A stretch of DNA of 64,000 nucleotides, from assembly GCA_963744255.1 (NCBI GenBank), contig CAVUSZ010000046.1:55297-119296 (forward strand), in the 5' to 3' direction. The notes under the pieces are model-generated. The model saw nothing but the letters and a program-made list of their open reading frames with translations, ran no database searches and was not told the DNA's origin. Positions 47,693 to 56,679 of this stretch are shown piece by piece. The position numbers and the translations under genes are program-made. Positions within the stretch are counted from its first letter, which is position 1. Every line of letters starts with the position of its first letter. This DNA comes from DATEDA01 sp963744255 (GTDB lineage Bacteria; Pseudomonadota; Gammaproteobacteria; Burkholderiales; SG8-39).

Positions 47693-48343
47693 TCAACGCC
47701 TCGAGACTGCGCCGGAGGAAGGGCTGACCGGCGCGTGGCCGACCGCGCCGAGCTCGGGAGCGAGCTGCGAGAGGATTTCCGCAAGCGCCTGGCCGTACCC
47801 GCGCACCAGTGCCTCGGGCGATGCCTGCGGGAGATCGACGCGGCGGGCGATGGTGCACTCGTGCACCACCTTCGGACGCGCGCCGGCCTGGTCGATGAGG
47901 GCGAACTGCACGACCAGCACCGCCGCGGGCGGCTTGCCGGCGCGGAAATCGCCGTAGAGCTCGGCAACCGTCGCCTCGAGCACGTACGGCGCAGGCCGCG
48001 TGCTGCCGGGCTGGGCGACGGTGCTGAACGGGCCGGCGCGATCGAGCCACTCGGCCATCCGGTCGCCGAGCATCGCGCCCGGCTCGGCGATGAACGCGTG
48101 ATACGGGTCCGACGTGTACTGCACGTCGTCCAGGCGGTAGACGAGCGCGTTGCCGGCATACGCCGCTGCGACGCGCACGTTGCCCATGCGCAGGGTCTCC
48201 GGCCGCCGTGCCGCGGGGGCGCCGGCTGCTGCCGGCGGCGGATCGACGACGTACGTCGTCGCCTGCGGGATCGGTTGGCCGATGGCGCAGGCGGCGAGGA
48301 TCAGGGCAGCGCACGCTGGCAGGGCGAGGCGTTTCGCGCTCAT
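47693..48343 (-). CDS. ABC-type transport auxiliary lipoprotein (PqiC/YmbA-like)
   Basis: The 216-residue outer-membrane lipoprotein has a signal with lipobox ALILAAC (Cys19) and the family's YVVDPPP, RMGNVRVAAAYAGNALVYRL and VLVVQFALID patterns. Its ATG overlaps the stop of the MCE gene. In Mla/Pqi systems such lipoproteins connect the periplasmic MCE protein to the outer membrane. Confidence 0.88.
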   Translation of the reverse strand: MSAKRLALPACAALILAACAIGQPIPQATTYVVDPPPAAAGAPAARRPETLRMGNVRVAAAYAGNALVYRLDDVQYTSDPYHAFIAEPGAMLGDRMAEWLDRAGPFSTVAQPGSTRPAPYVLEATVAELYGDFRAGKPPAAVLVVQFALIDQAGARPKVVHECTIARRVDLPQASPEALVRGYGQALAEILSQLAPELGAVGHAPVSPSSGAVSRR

Positions 48344-49396
48344 CGAGAACTCCCGGGAAGGTGAACCTTGTCGGGCGGGCCGCCCAGGAGCACGCCGGCG
48401 GGGTTCCGCTTGACGGTTTCCGACAGCGCGCGCAGGTTGCCCGCGGTGACGCGCAGATCCTGGACGATCACGCGGACGTCGTATTGATTGTCGCCGACCA
48501 GGGCATCGAGCCGTTCCGCCGCGTCGCTGATGCCCTTGACCATGCGGTCCAGGTCGCCGTCGTCCGCGAGCTTGCGCACGCGAGCGCTGATCGCCGCGAC
48601 GTTGTCGACCGTCTGCTTGAGCCCCGGGTCGGCGAGGAGCCCGTCGAGCCGGGTGGCAGCCGAGTCGATCTTGCGTAGCGTCTGGTCGATGGGCGCCGTG
48701 GCGAGGATCCGGTCGATGCGCTCGAAGGTCGCGTTGGCGTTCTTGAGCACATCGCGCGCCTGTGCGGAGAGCTCCGCGACCGGCACCTCGTTGACCTTCT
48801 TGTCCAGATCAACGATGAGGGTGTTCAGGTTCCGGCCCAGCGCCTTGATGTCCGCCTCGTTGAGGCTCGCCAGAAACGTTTGGGCGTTGGCGATGATCTC
48901 GCCGGTGAGACTCGGCGCGGACGGGCACGTACGGGTACTTCGGGGTCCACGGAAAACCGAGCGGAGGGTATTTAGCCGGGTCGAGGAAGTCGAGCGCGAG
49001 ATACTGCTGACCGGTGATGCCAGCGAGCTGGGTCTGGGCGCGCAACCCCCTCTTCACCAGCTGCGCCACATCCCGTTCCATCTGCTCGGCTTCCTCCGCG
49101 GACAGGTTGACCTTCGCCCGGACCACGATGTATTCCTTGCGCTTGTCCAGCGGGACGTCTTTTTCGTAAGTGGCCGCCGAGGTCAGGATCTCCGAGACCT
49201 GACCCAGCGGCACGCCGCGGAAACGCACCGGCGCACCGAGCTCGAGGCCGGCGACCGATTCGTTGAAGTAGGTCTCGAAGGTGAACGTCGGCTGGAAGAG
49301 CTTCCGGCCGCCGAGCACGAAGAGCACCGCGGCCAGGATCGCGAGGCAAACCACCACGAACAGGCCGAGCCGAAAGTAGCGCTTGCCTTCTTCCAT
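48340..49396 (-). CDS. mlaD: MCE-family lipid transport protein (MlaD-like), one frameshift
   Basis: A single N-terminal helix (residues 8-28) anchors a periplasmic MCE domain (FETYFNESVAGLELGAPVRF, RGVPLGQVSEI). A long helical tail follows (SAQARDVLKNANATFERIDRI, quoted in part). The frame breaks near 48923 by one extra base; the repaired protein has about 351 residues. MCE rings carry phospholipids between membranes. It lies between mlaF and the lipoprotein gene. Confidence 0.87.
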
Positions 49397-49399
49397 GGT

Positions 49400-50218
49400 C
49401 TAGCTCGCTTCCTGCCTCGCCGCGTCCGGCTGGCGATTGAAGAACTGGCGCACCCGGGGGTCGGGGCTGTGGTCGCGCAGGTCGGCCGGCTTGGCTGCGG
49501 CGATGATGCTGCGCGAGACCGCATCCAGCATGATCGCCCGGTCGGCGATGGCGAAGATGCTCTGCAACTCGTGGCTCACCACCACGAAGGTGATCCCCAG
49601 GTTCTTCCGCAGCGAGAGGATGGTCCGGTCCAGGTTGGCGGCGGTGATCGGGTCGAGGCCGGCCGAGGGCTCGTCGAGGAGCAGGATGTCGCAACCGAGC
49701 GCCATCGCGCGCGCGATGCCGGCGCGCTTCAGCATGCCGCCGGAGAGCTCCGCCGGCATCAGGGCCTCCGCATAGCCCATCTCGACCTGGTGCAGGAGCA
49801 TGCGCGCGGTCAGGTTCTTCTCCGCGAGGCTGAGGTCGGTGAACTGGTCGAGCGGGAAGCGCACGTTCTCGAGCACGTTCAGTGACCCGAACAGTGCGCC
49901 GCTCTGGTACATCACCCCGAGCTTGCGCTGCAGCGCGGCCTTCTCGCCCGCGCTGGCCGTCACGATGCTCCGCCCATCGATGAGGATGTCACCCGCCATC
50001 GGCCGATATAGCCCGATGATGTTCTTCATCAAGCTCGACTTGCCGCTGCCCGATCCGCCGAGGATCACGACGATCTCGCCGCGCCGCACGTCGAACGAGG
50101 CGTTGTCGAGGAGGACGCGCGCGCCGTAACCCATGCGCAGGTTGCGCACGCTGATGACCGGCGACGCTTCGCCGGGAGCCACCGCGGCGTTGTCGGAGCG
50201 AGTCTGGGTCTGCATCAT
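49400..50218 (-). CDS. mlaF: lipid-transport ABC ATPase (MlaF-like)
   Basis: This 272-residue ATPase has Walker A GGSGSGKSSLMKN near residue 54, signature ELSGGMLKRAGIARAM and Walker B DILLLDEPSAGLDP, the MlaF/Ttg2A subtype. It powers the MCE transporter together with the permease upstream. It starts ten bases after mlaE and ends four bases before mlaD. Confidence 0.93.
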   Translation of the reverse strand: MMQTQTRSDNAAVAPGEASPVISVRNLRMGYGARVLLDNASFDVRRGEIVVILGGSGSGKSSLMKNIIGLYRPMAGDILIDGRSIVTASAGEKAALQRKLGVMYQSGALFGSLNVLENVRFPLDQFTDLSLAEKNLTARMLLHQVEMGYAEALMPAELSGGMLKRAGIARAMALGCDILLLDEPSAGLDPITAANLDRTILSLRKNLGITFVVVSHELQSIFAIADRAIMLDAVSRSIIAAAKPADLRDHSPDPRVRQFFNRQPDAARQEAS

Positions 50219-50227
50219 TCGACCCGG

Positions 50228-51334
50228 TCAGCTCGTAAAGACGGCGAAGAGGCCGTCGATCACGACGATCAGCACGATGCTGGTGACCACCGTGCTGGTC
50301 GCCGAGAGGCCGACCGAGACCGCACCGGCGCCGGTGGCGAGCCCCCGCTGGCAGCCGACCGCCGCGATCGTCAGGCCGAACACGGCGGCTTTGACGAGGC
50401 CGAGGACGAAGTCCTGCGCCGTCACCGCGTCGAGCAGCTGGCTGTAGAACTGCAGGAAGCTGATGTCGAAGGTGGTCATCACCAGCGCCCCGCCGAAGAT
50501 TCCGACGATATCGGCCAGGACGGCAAGCAGCGGCATCACCAGCATCGCCGCGACGAGGCGCGGCAGGACCAGGAACCGGATCGGGTCCAGTCCGAAAGTG
50601 GTGATCGCGTTCACTTCCTCGTTCACCTTCTGGGTGCCGATCTGGGCGGCGAACGCGGCCCCGGTGCGCCCGGCGAACACGATGGCCGTCATCAGCGCGC
50701 CGAGCTCGCGCAGCATCGCGACCCCGACGCCGTTCACGACGAAGATCACCGCACCGAACTTCTGCGCCACGAGCCCGATCTCGAAGGCGATGATCACCCC
50801 CATGAGGAAGCCGACCAGCAGGACGATCGGGACCGCATTGGCGCCGGCTTCGGTGGCGACGTCGAGCACGTCGCCCCAGTTGACCGCGCCGCGGCGCGTG
50901 AGACCCTGACGCAGTGCGCTCGCGCATGCGCCGAGGAACCCGGCCAGCTCCTTCGCGTAGGCGATCTGCTGCGCAGTCGCCCGGCCCACGTGCTCGAGGA
51001 TGCCCATTGGCCGCCGGCCGCGGGCCGGCGCGGCGAAGTCCTTGGGGTCGTAGCCGCGAACCAGCGCGGCGAGGTTCGAGGCGAGCTCCCGTATTTCGAC
51101 CTTGGCGTTGGCCGGGCGATCGCGCCGGATGAGATCGAAGAGCAGCGCGATGCCGACGTCGTCGACGTACTCGAGCCGCGAGGCGTCGACGACGACCGGA
51201 CGGTCGGGGTTGCGGGCGAGCGTATCGATCGCCGACTGCCAGATCGGCGCCGCCGTGTGGGCCGTGATCCGGCCCTCGAGCACGATGCTCGCGCCGTCAC
51301 CCATGCCCGATCCGTCAGCTGTGGCAGTCGACAT
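50228..51334 (-). CDS. mlaE: lipid-transport permease with fused STAS (MlaB-like) domain
   Basis: The 368-residue protein begins with a STAS-like domain (about residues 10-100, PVVVDASRLEYVDDVGIALL). It continues as an MlaE permease (FLMGVIIAFEIGLVAQKFGA, EVNAITTFGLDPIRFLVLPR, DFVLGLVKAAVFG). In E. coli MlaB is a separate STAS protein bound to MlaF; here it is fused to the permease. First gene of a four-gene operon. ATG 51334 chosen before STATADGSG. Confidence 0.92.
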   Translation of the reverse strand: MSTATADGSGMGDGASIVLEGRITAHTAAPIWQSAIDTLARNPDRPVVVDASRLEYVDDVGIALLFDLIRRDRPANAKVEIRELASNLAALVRGYDPKDFAAPARGRRPMGILEHVGRATAQQIAYAKELAGFLGACASALRQGLTRRGAVNWGDVLDVATEAGANAVPIVLLVGFLMGVIIAFEIGLVAQKFGAVIFVVNGVGVAMLRELGALMTAIVFAGRTGAAFAAQIGTQKVNEEVNAITTFGLDPIRFLVLPRLVAAMLVMPLLAVLADIVGIFGGALVMTTFDISFLQFYSQLLDAVTAQDFVLGLVKAAVFGLTIAAVGCQRGLATGAGAVSVGLSATSTVVTSIVLIVVIDGLFAVFTS

Positions 51335-51389
51335 CGATTCAGTGTCGGAGGCGCCGACCGGCGGAGCCGGTCGGCACATCAGCCGCTTG

Positions 51390-52214
51390 CTACCCCTTGA
51401 TGAAGGCGAGCAGGTCCTGGTTGATCACGTCGGCGTGGGTGGTGAGCATGCCGTGCGGGAAGCCGGGGTAGATCTTCAGCGTGGGACGCTTGAGGAGCTT
51501 GGCCGAGAGCAGGGCGGCATCCTCGTACGGCACGATCTGGTCGTCGTCGCCGTGCATCACGAGCGTGGGCACGTCGATGATCTTCAGATCCTCGGTGAAG
51601 TCCGTTTCGGAGAACGCCTTGATGCCGTCGTAATGGGCCTTGACTCCGCCCATCATGCCTTGGCGCCACCAGTTCTGGATCACGCCTTCCAGCGCCTTCG
51701 CGCCCGGCCGGTTGAACCCGTAGAAGGGGCCGGCCGGAAGGTCGCGGAAGAACTGGGCGCGATTGGCGGCGAGGCTCTTGCGGAGTCCGTCGAACACCTC
51801 GATCGGCAGACCACCGGGGTTGCTCGGCGTCTTCACCATGATCGGCGGCACCGCGGACATCAGCACGGCCTTGGCGACCCGGCCCTTGCCATGGCGCGCA
51901 ACGTAGCGCGTCACTTCGCCGCCGCCGGTCGAGTGGCCGATGTGGACGGCGTCGCGCAGTTCCAGATGGTCGATGACCGCAGCCGCGTCAGCGGCGTAGT
52001 GATCGATGTCGTGCCCGTCCGCTCCCTGGCTCGAGCGTCCGTGGCCGCGGCGATCGATGCCGATGACCCGGTAGCCCTGCTGTAGGAAAAACAGCATCTG
52101 GCTGTCCCAGTCGTCCGAGCTGAGGGGCCAGCCGTGGTGGAAGACGATGGGTTGCCCCTTGCCCCAGTCCTTGTAGAAGATCCCGACGCCATCTTTAGTA
52201 GTGATCGTGCTCAT
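51390..52214 (-). CDS. alpha/beta hydrolase, non-heme chloroperoxidase-like (copy 1, no leader)
   Basis: The 274-residue protein has the oxyanion motif FHHGWPLSSDDWD, nucleophile GHSTGGGE (Ser near residue 95), acid DDQIVPY and catalytic His in FPHGMLTTH. These match cofactor-free haloperoxidase/esterase enzymes. It lacks a signal peptide, though the DNA just upstream keeps a decayed version of the leader of copy 2. About 18 of 274 residues differ between the copies by eye. Substrate unknown. Confidence 0.9.
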   Translation of the reverse strand: MSTITTKDGVGIFYKDWGKGQPIVFHHGWPLSSDDWDSQMLFFLQQGYRVIGIDRRGHGRSSQGADGHDIDHYAADAAAVIDHLELRDAVHIGHSTGGGEVTRYVARHGKGRVAKAVLMSAVPPIMVKTPSNPGGLPIEVFDGLRKSLAANRAQFFRDLPAGPFYGFNRPGAKALEGVIQNWWRQGMMGGVKAHYDGIKAFSETDFTEDLKIIDVPTLVMHGDDDQIVPYEDAALLSAKLLKRPTLKIYPGFPHGMLTTHADVINQDLLAFIKG

Positions 52215-52349
52215 GGTTTTGGTTTCCTTCGCTTCAGTTGGTCGGAGTGGTTTGCGCGGGCCTCACCTGCTGTCATGCGGGCGACGCTTCCCCCCGGATG
52301 CCGATGGGGCCGGCGACATGCTAGCGCGCACTGCGCTACGCGTCGATCG

Positions 52350-52817
52350 TCAGACTCTGACGACGCGCGCGTCCATGCCGCGACCCTGGACGCGCACGCG
52401 ATCCCCGACGCGCAGCGCCGGATCCGCGGGCTCGGTGACCGTGATCGTCACCCCGTTGTTCAGCCGCACGAAAATGTGCTGGCCCGGCCGGCGGTCGACA
52501 TACCGGTTCTGGATCGTGTTCCCGGCGAGACCGCCGCCGACCGCGCCGATCACGGTCGCCACGTCGCGGCCGCTGCCGCCGCCGAACTGGTGGCCGATGA
52601 TGCCGCCCGCCGCGGCGCCCAGCACGGCACCGAGGCCGAGCTGATGATCGCCTTCGAGCGATACCGGCTCGATGCGCGTGATGACACCATAGCGGACCGA
52701 CTCTTCGTAGTGGACCGGCTCTTCGCCGAGCTGGGGGCCGCCTTCTCCGATTGCGCTCGCGCACGCGGCGAGAAGCGCTGCGAGGAGCAGGGCGAGTGCT
52801 GTGGATAGGACTCTCAT
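52350..52817 (-). CDS. glycine-zipper outer-membrane lipoprotein (SlyB/Pcp-like)
   Basis: The 155-residue lipoprotein has lipobox LLAAC (Cys19). A glycine-zipper 2TM domain (about residues 60-102) contains LGAVLGAAAGGIIGHQFGGG and VIGAVGGGLAGNTIQ. A C-terminal small beta domain follows (FVRLNNGVTITV). SlyB-like proteins are envelope-stress lipoproteins. It is a single gene between the hydrolase and the dehydrogenase remnant. Confidence 0.88.
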   Translation of the reverse strand: MRVLSTALALLLAALLAACASAIGEGGPQLGEEPVHYEESVRYGVITRIEPVSLEGDHQLGLGAVLGAAAGGIIGHQFGGGSGRDVATVIGAVGGGLAGNTIQNRYVDRRPGQHIFVRLNNGVTITVTEPADPALRVGDRVRVQGRGMDARVVRV

Positions 52818-52886
52818 GGTTGCTTGGAGGTGATTTGAGGGTTGGTAGGAACCTGGCGGCCGACAGCTCGGTGGAGTGACGCTCCG

Positions 52887-53360
52887 CTAGGCGTTGCGAA
52901 GAATGACCTTGAGCGCGCGCTCCCTGGCGGCGTTCGCGAACGTGTCGTAGGCCCGCATGACCTCGGCGAGCGGGAAGCGGTGGGTGACGAGCTTCGCGGG
53001 CTCGAGCCGGCCGGCGCCGACCAGCTTGAGAAGCGTCGGCGTGGTCACCGCGTCGACGAGTCTTGTGGTCAGCGTGACGTTGTGCGCCCACAGCGTTTCG
53101 AGGTGGAGCGAAGCAGGCTTGCCGTGCACGCCGACGTTGGCGACGGCCGTTCCCACTTCCTCGACGATCCCCACGCCCTCGTGTCCGAGCGTCCGGCCGT
53201 CGGTTACCGTCGGCACATCGCCCTTCAGGATGTGCAGGTCCGTGCCGCAGATCGTGCTCGTGGTCCCGCGAACGATGGCGTCGGTCGCGTCCTTCACCAC
53301 GGGCCTCGGCTTGTCCTCCAGGGCCCGTCTTCCCGGGCCGCGAAAGACGAGAGCACGCAT
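52887..53360 (-). pseudogene. zinc alcohol dehydrogenase with internal in-frame deletion
   Basis: The N-terminal 75 residues (MRALVFRGPGRRALEDKPRP, TTICGTDLHILKGDVPTVTD, LGHEGVGIVEEVG) hold two catalytic zinc ligands. They are joined in frame to the last 80 residues (GVHGKPASLHLETLWAHNVT, LVTHRFPLAEVMRAYDTF). About 190 residues, including the whole NAD-binding Rossmann fold, are missing. It cannot work as a dehydrogenase. Upstream codons to 53420 are open but not family-like. Confidence 0.85.
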
Positions 53361-53630
53361 GGTCCGCGCTGCTTGCGGTCGGGTTGCTCGCGCAGCTTCC
53401 ATGACTTGTCCTCGAGTCAAAACTTCAGCATGCCTTCGGTTGCGGCGTTTGTCTTTTCATTTCCTGCGCCGGCAAGGCGCGCTTGCGGCCGCCGCTTTCG
53501 ATTGGCGACCCGTCCGCGCGTACGAGGTAGAGCGCGGGCTCAGAGAAGAGCCGGCGGAACCGTGAGAGCGGGCACCTTCCGGCGAGGAAAGAGCGGAGAC
53601 AGGTCGGTCGTCTGCGACTCGTTCATCGGC

Positions 53631-53927
53631 TCACTCCCTTTTCGATCCCGCGGCGAGGCCGATCGCGATTCCGAGGGCCACGGCGAGCGCGAGCCCGAGG
53701 CCCGCAACCTGCCACGGGTGCTTGCGGACGTAGCGCTCGGGCTCGCGCGCCGCCACGCGCACCTTGCGGGCCGCGCCGGCGTCGATGTTTCTGAGTCGGT
53801 CCTCCGCGGCGTCGATGCCGGTGGCGAGGGCGTCGCGCGCCAGGTCCAGCCCGTGGTGGAGCAGGGCATCGACCTCGGCTGCGCCCCGCTTCAATTCTTG
53901 TGCGATGGAAGTCGTATTGATCTGCAT
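53631..53927 (-). CDS. ElaB/YqjD-type (DUF883-like) membrane-anchored protein
   Basis: The 98-residue protein has a helical N-terminal part (AAEVDALLHHGLDLARDALA), a VRKHPWQVAGLGLALAVALGI C-terminal membrane anchor and the typical KHPW motif. ElaB/YqjD proteins tether ribosomes to the inner membrane in stationary phase. A good ribosome site (aaggagacc) precedes ATG 53927. Confidence 0.85.
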   Translation of the reverse strand: MQINTTSIAQELKRGAAEVDALLHHGLDLARDALATGIDAAEDRLRNIDAGAARKVRVAAREPERYVRKHPWQVAGLGLALAVALGIAIGLAAGSKRE

Positions 53928-54125
53928 GGTGGTCTCCTTGAAGGTTCGCGAGGCCCGAAACCGCCTGCCTCGTCGGCGAACGCTTGGTCGCAACTTCAGT
54001 GTCCGAGCGTGTTATCACGCGTCCGTTGCGAAACGGCCGCGTACGGTTGCCTCGGTAATCCGGTCAACCCCAGTACGCGTGCCTGCGCGACGCCGCGTTG
54101 GTCTGGACCATCTAGAGTTGTCCTT

Positions 54126-54224
54126 TCAGTTAGAGGGAAATTTCACGCCCGCGATTGCGTAGCACGTGTTCACGCCGGCTGCTTGCAGCGTCTCAACCAA
54201 TACATCGGCCACTCGCTTACTCAT
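54126..54224 (-). pseudogene. poxB-like thiamine-diphosphate enzyme, N-terminal scrap
   Basis: The 32-codon frame reads SKRVADVLVETLQAAGVNTC then YAIAG before diverging to a stop. This is the start of pyruvate oxidase/dehydrogenase (quinone) type enzymes, which begin with SK-x-VADVLVETL-x-AAGV. Only the first 27 or so residues remain. It lies directly downstream (minus strand) of element copy B. Confidence 0.65.
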
Positions 54225-54274
54225 CGGGGAACGTCCGTAGTCCCGCTGAAGCTTGCGTTGTAAGCGCTGCTCGA

Positions 54275-54440
54275 TACATCCCCCAGATAGGGGAAAGCAC
54301 GCTGTGTTGTTCGGGGGAAGCTGCGCCGAAGAACGGGATTTTCGGTTCGCTCACTCCGCACGGGAGGTCCGCGCGGGAGCAACGCTGCCCCCTTCGGGGG
54401 ATAACGAAATCCCGCGCCGGTGGCCACAATCCCGAGAGAC
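54275..54440. promoter_or_regulatory. G/C-tract dyad element, copy B
   Basis: CCCCCAGATAGGGG (54280-54293), TGTTCGGGGGAA (54308-54319), TCGGGGGATAA (54394-54404) and GTGGCCACAATCCCGAG (54420-54436) parallel copy A at 43.5 kb in order and orientation. The last two blocks are 26 bases apart here and 27 in copy A. It lies between the poxB scrap (minus) and a small plus-strand gene. Confidence 0.5.
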
Positions 54441-54600
54441 CCCTTACGCATCTACAGGAGTTCCACCATGAGGTTGCGGCGTGCGCGGGTTTCAGCAGAC
54501 ATACTCGCGGCCCTCCCCGCAACCCTGAAGCAACCGAAGGCGGCGACGATCGTTGCATGTGTGCAACGGCGCCCTCGAAGGGCTGCATGGGAGAGATGCA

Positions 54601-54834
54601 ATGATGAGACCCCGCTATTCGATCCTCGACCCCTCGTTCCGGTATGTGCCGGCGGCGGCGACCTCGGTCGCCGAGACCTGGCGCCGCTTCGGCTGGCGTC
54701 CGACGACCGAAGAGGAACGGAAGAGCCGAGGAGGGCCGGCGGTGACGCTGGTCGTCGACGAGGTCGGACGCGCGCGGCCGATCCGGCTCGCCGGGTCACG
54801 AGCCCAGGCTCGCGCGTTGACTGCCGTCTCGTGA
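54601..54834 (+). CDS. small accessory hypothetical protein
   Basis: The 77-residue protein starts MMRPRYSILDPSFRYVPAA, continues TSVAETWRRFGWRPTTEEER and ends basic. A ribosome site (gggagag) lies five bases before the ATG. I have the impression of a short family found in betaproteobacterial accessory regions, with no known function. It is the first plus-strand gene after element copy B. Confidence 0.6.
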   Translation: MMRPRYSILDPSFRYVPAAATSVAETWRRFGWRPTTEEERKSRGGPAVTLVVDEVGRARPIRLAGSRAQARALTAVS

Positions 54835-54968
54835 ATGCTTGACGCCCTGAGGGCGCTGCTGCGGCACGACCGGTCAGCGCACGGCCGTCAAGAATCTCCA
54901 AGACTCGTCGACTGCTCGCCTGCACATTTGCCGTAGAGCGCTGGCGGCGAAGAGCTTCGTAAGCGCGT

Positions 54969-55008
54969 GCGCTCTCACCGGTATTTTCGGCGTCGTGCCG
55001 GTGAGCGC
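54969..55008 (+). promoter_or_regulatory. hairpin upstream of the secreted-protein gene
   Basis: GCGCTCTCACCGG and CCGGTGAGCGC form an 11-bp stem with a two-base bulge and a 16-base loop, 46 bases before the next start codon. Possible terminator stem without a T tract, or a leader structure. Confidence 0.3.
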
Positions 55009-55054
55009 GATCCCATCGATTCATCGGCGCCGCGTTGACAAGGAGATATTGAAG

Positions 55055-55521
55055 ATGACTCGTGTTTGGACAAGGGCAATCGTGGTCGCAATGCTTCTCG
55101 CGGCAGCCATGCTGGTCTCGATGACCTCGAGGCCCACGCTGGCGGCAAACGAGAAGCCCGATGCGACGGTGAGCTTCTCCGGTGCGTCGGCCGCCGCGGG
55201 AGTGGGCGTTACCTGGGGCAGCGGCACCCTGCGCTTCAAGGGCAAGGACTACCCTTCAAGCTGCAGGGGGTCGGCGTCGTGGACATCGGCGGCAGCTCGA
55301 TCAAGGGGACCGGCGACGTCTACAACCTCAAGAACGTCGAGGACTTCGCCGGCAGCTACGCGGCGGCGTCGGCGGCGGCGGCGCTGGACAAGGGCGCGTC
55401 CGAGACGACGATGCAGAATCCGCGCGGTGTCGTGATGCGTCTGCGCTCCACGACGAAGGGCGCGGAGCTCAAGGCGGCCGTGGAAGGGATCACGATCGAG
55501 CTCAGCGACGCTGCCCGGTAG
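55055..55521 (+). CDS. exported protein of unknown function, one frameshift
   Basis: A strong ribosome site (aaggagata) and ATG lead to a signal peptide (ending PTLAAN) and the block GASAAAGVGVTWGSGTLRF. After one missing base near 55253 the frame continues KLQGVGVVDIGGSSIKGTGD and VYNLKNVEDFAGSYAAASAA to 55521. The repaired protein has about 155 residues, probably a periplasmic beta-rich fold. I do not know the family. Confidence 0.65.
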
Positions 55522-55606
55522 CCAAGTTCGCGCTGAGGGTGGCCCGAGCCACCCTTTAGCGCGGCAACCGTGGTGGCCTGGCGCCTCGCCGTGTGCCGGG
55601 TTTCGG

Positions 55607-56083
55607 ATGCAAATAGACTCCTCGATTGTCAGCGCGCTGTCGGCCGTGTTCGGCTCAATCGTCGGCGCCTCCGCGACGATCGCGACGACCTGGTTCACGC
55701 AGAAGGCGCAGAGTAAACGGACATATATCGAAACCGAGGTCCGAAAGCGAGAGCAGCTCTACGCGGACTTCATCGCCGAATGCGCCAAGCTCGCCGTTGA
55801 TTCCGTGGACCATAGCCTCGACAATCCTGAAAAGCTCATTCAGGTATACGCGCTCCACAACCGCATCAGGTTGATAGCGTCGGACGCGGTCGATCGCGCT
55901 GCAGCTCAGACGATCGCGCATATCGTTGCGCAATATTTCAAGCCCAATCTCACGAAGGACGAGCTGCGCAGTGTCGCGCTTTCCTACACTGATGATCCGC
56001 TGCGCTTTTTCAGCGACGCCTGTCGCGAGGAGCTCAGCGGCCATGCAGCGTGGCATGTAGCCTTGTGCGTGCGGACCCGCTAG
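55607..56083 (+). CDS. membrane-anchored hypothetical protein
   Basis: The 158-residue protein has one N-terminal membrane helix (about residues 7-28, IVSALSAVFGSIVGASATIA). A cytoplasmic helical domain follows (KREQLYADFIAECAKLAVDS, HNRIRLIASDAVDRAAAQTI). Codons are more A+T-rich than in neighbours, suggesting transfer. It ends four bases past the stop of the convergent gene. No function known. Confidence 0.65.
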   Translation: MQIDSSIVSALSAVFGSIVGASATIATTWFTQKAQSKRTYIETEVRKREQLYADFIAECAKLAVDSVDHSLDNPEKLIQVYALHNRIRLIASDAVDRAAAQTIAHIVAQYFKPNLTKDELRSVALSYTDDPLRFFSDACREELSGHAAWHVALCVRTR

Positions 56084-56412
56084 TGCTTCGGCTCCGGCGG
56101 GTTGTGCCTTCCCCCGCCGATGAACCGCGCTTGCACCACGATCCCCAGCGCCGCGAGGCCGACGTAGACGGTCGAGGCGGCGGTGTCTCCGAGGCCGAGG
56201 AACGGCACCACCAGCGCCGCGCCGACCAGGCAGGACAGGACGATGATGGCCCAGTCCATGACGAGCGCGGCGAGGACGGCGCCCGCCAACCCGCCGATGA
56301 GGAAGGTCGCTACGCCCATCGACCCCGGTGCGAACCGCTCGACGCTGACGAGCGCGATGTATGCGCCGGCGTAGAACCCGGCGAGCGCGAATCCCACGCG
56401 CTGAAACAACAT
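56080..56412 (-). CDS. small multi-spanning membrane protein (DUF4203-like), probably N-terminally truncated
   Basis: The 110 residues hold three to four membrane helices (VGFALAGFYAGAYIALV, FLIGGLAGAVLAALVMDWAI, CLVGAALVVPFLGLG). An in-frame shift near 56436 would add WLVAIAAGLLGAVLA in front, so the real gene probably starts upstream of 56412. Transport or structural role unknown. Confidence 0.55.
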   Translation of the reverse strand: MLFQRVGFALAGFYAGAYIALVSVERFAPGSMGVATFLIGGLAGAVLAALVMDWAIIVLSCLVGAALVVPFLGLGDTAASTVYVGLAALGIVVQARFIGGGRHNPPEPKH

Positions 56413-56679
56413 CGCGAGGACGGCCCCGAGCAGCCCTGGCCGCGATCGCGACCAGCCAGGTTGAGCACCCGGCGTACCGCACTCAAGGCGAGTTTATCGT
56501 CTTGGGCGCGCGACCGGCCTTCAGTCTGGCTTCGACAAAAGGGCGCAGCGTTTCGTCATGCACTTGGTCGAGATACAGGTGACCAAAGAGGGCGACGACA
56601 ATCAGACATTCGTGAGGTCGAACGGATCGACGGGGTAGCCGCCACGCGGGCGGAGCCGGGCGGCAACCCCAGCCGGTTG

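Larger units (their letters stand above)
53939..54600. other. intergenic stretch holding a gene scrap and a repeated element
   Basis: Apart from the poxB-like scrap and element copy B, listed separately, I see no gene. The left third (53939-54120) has no motif I can support. Confidence 0.5.

Noticed and set aside
53540..53623. A 28-codon minus-strand peptide frame after the ElaB-like gene
   Set aside because: Pro/Leu-rich with no homology I can name; too short to support.
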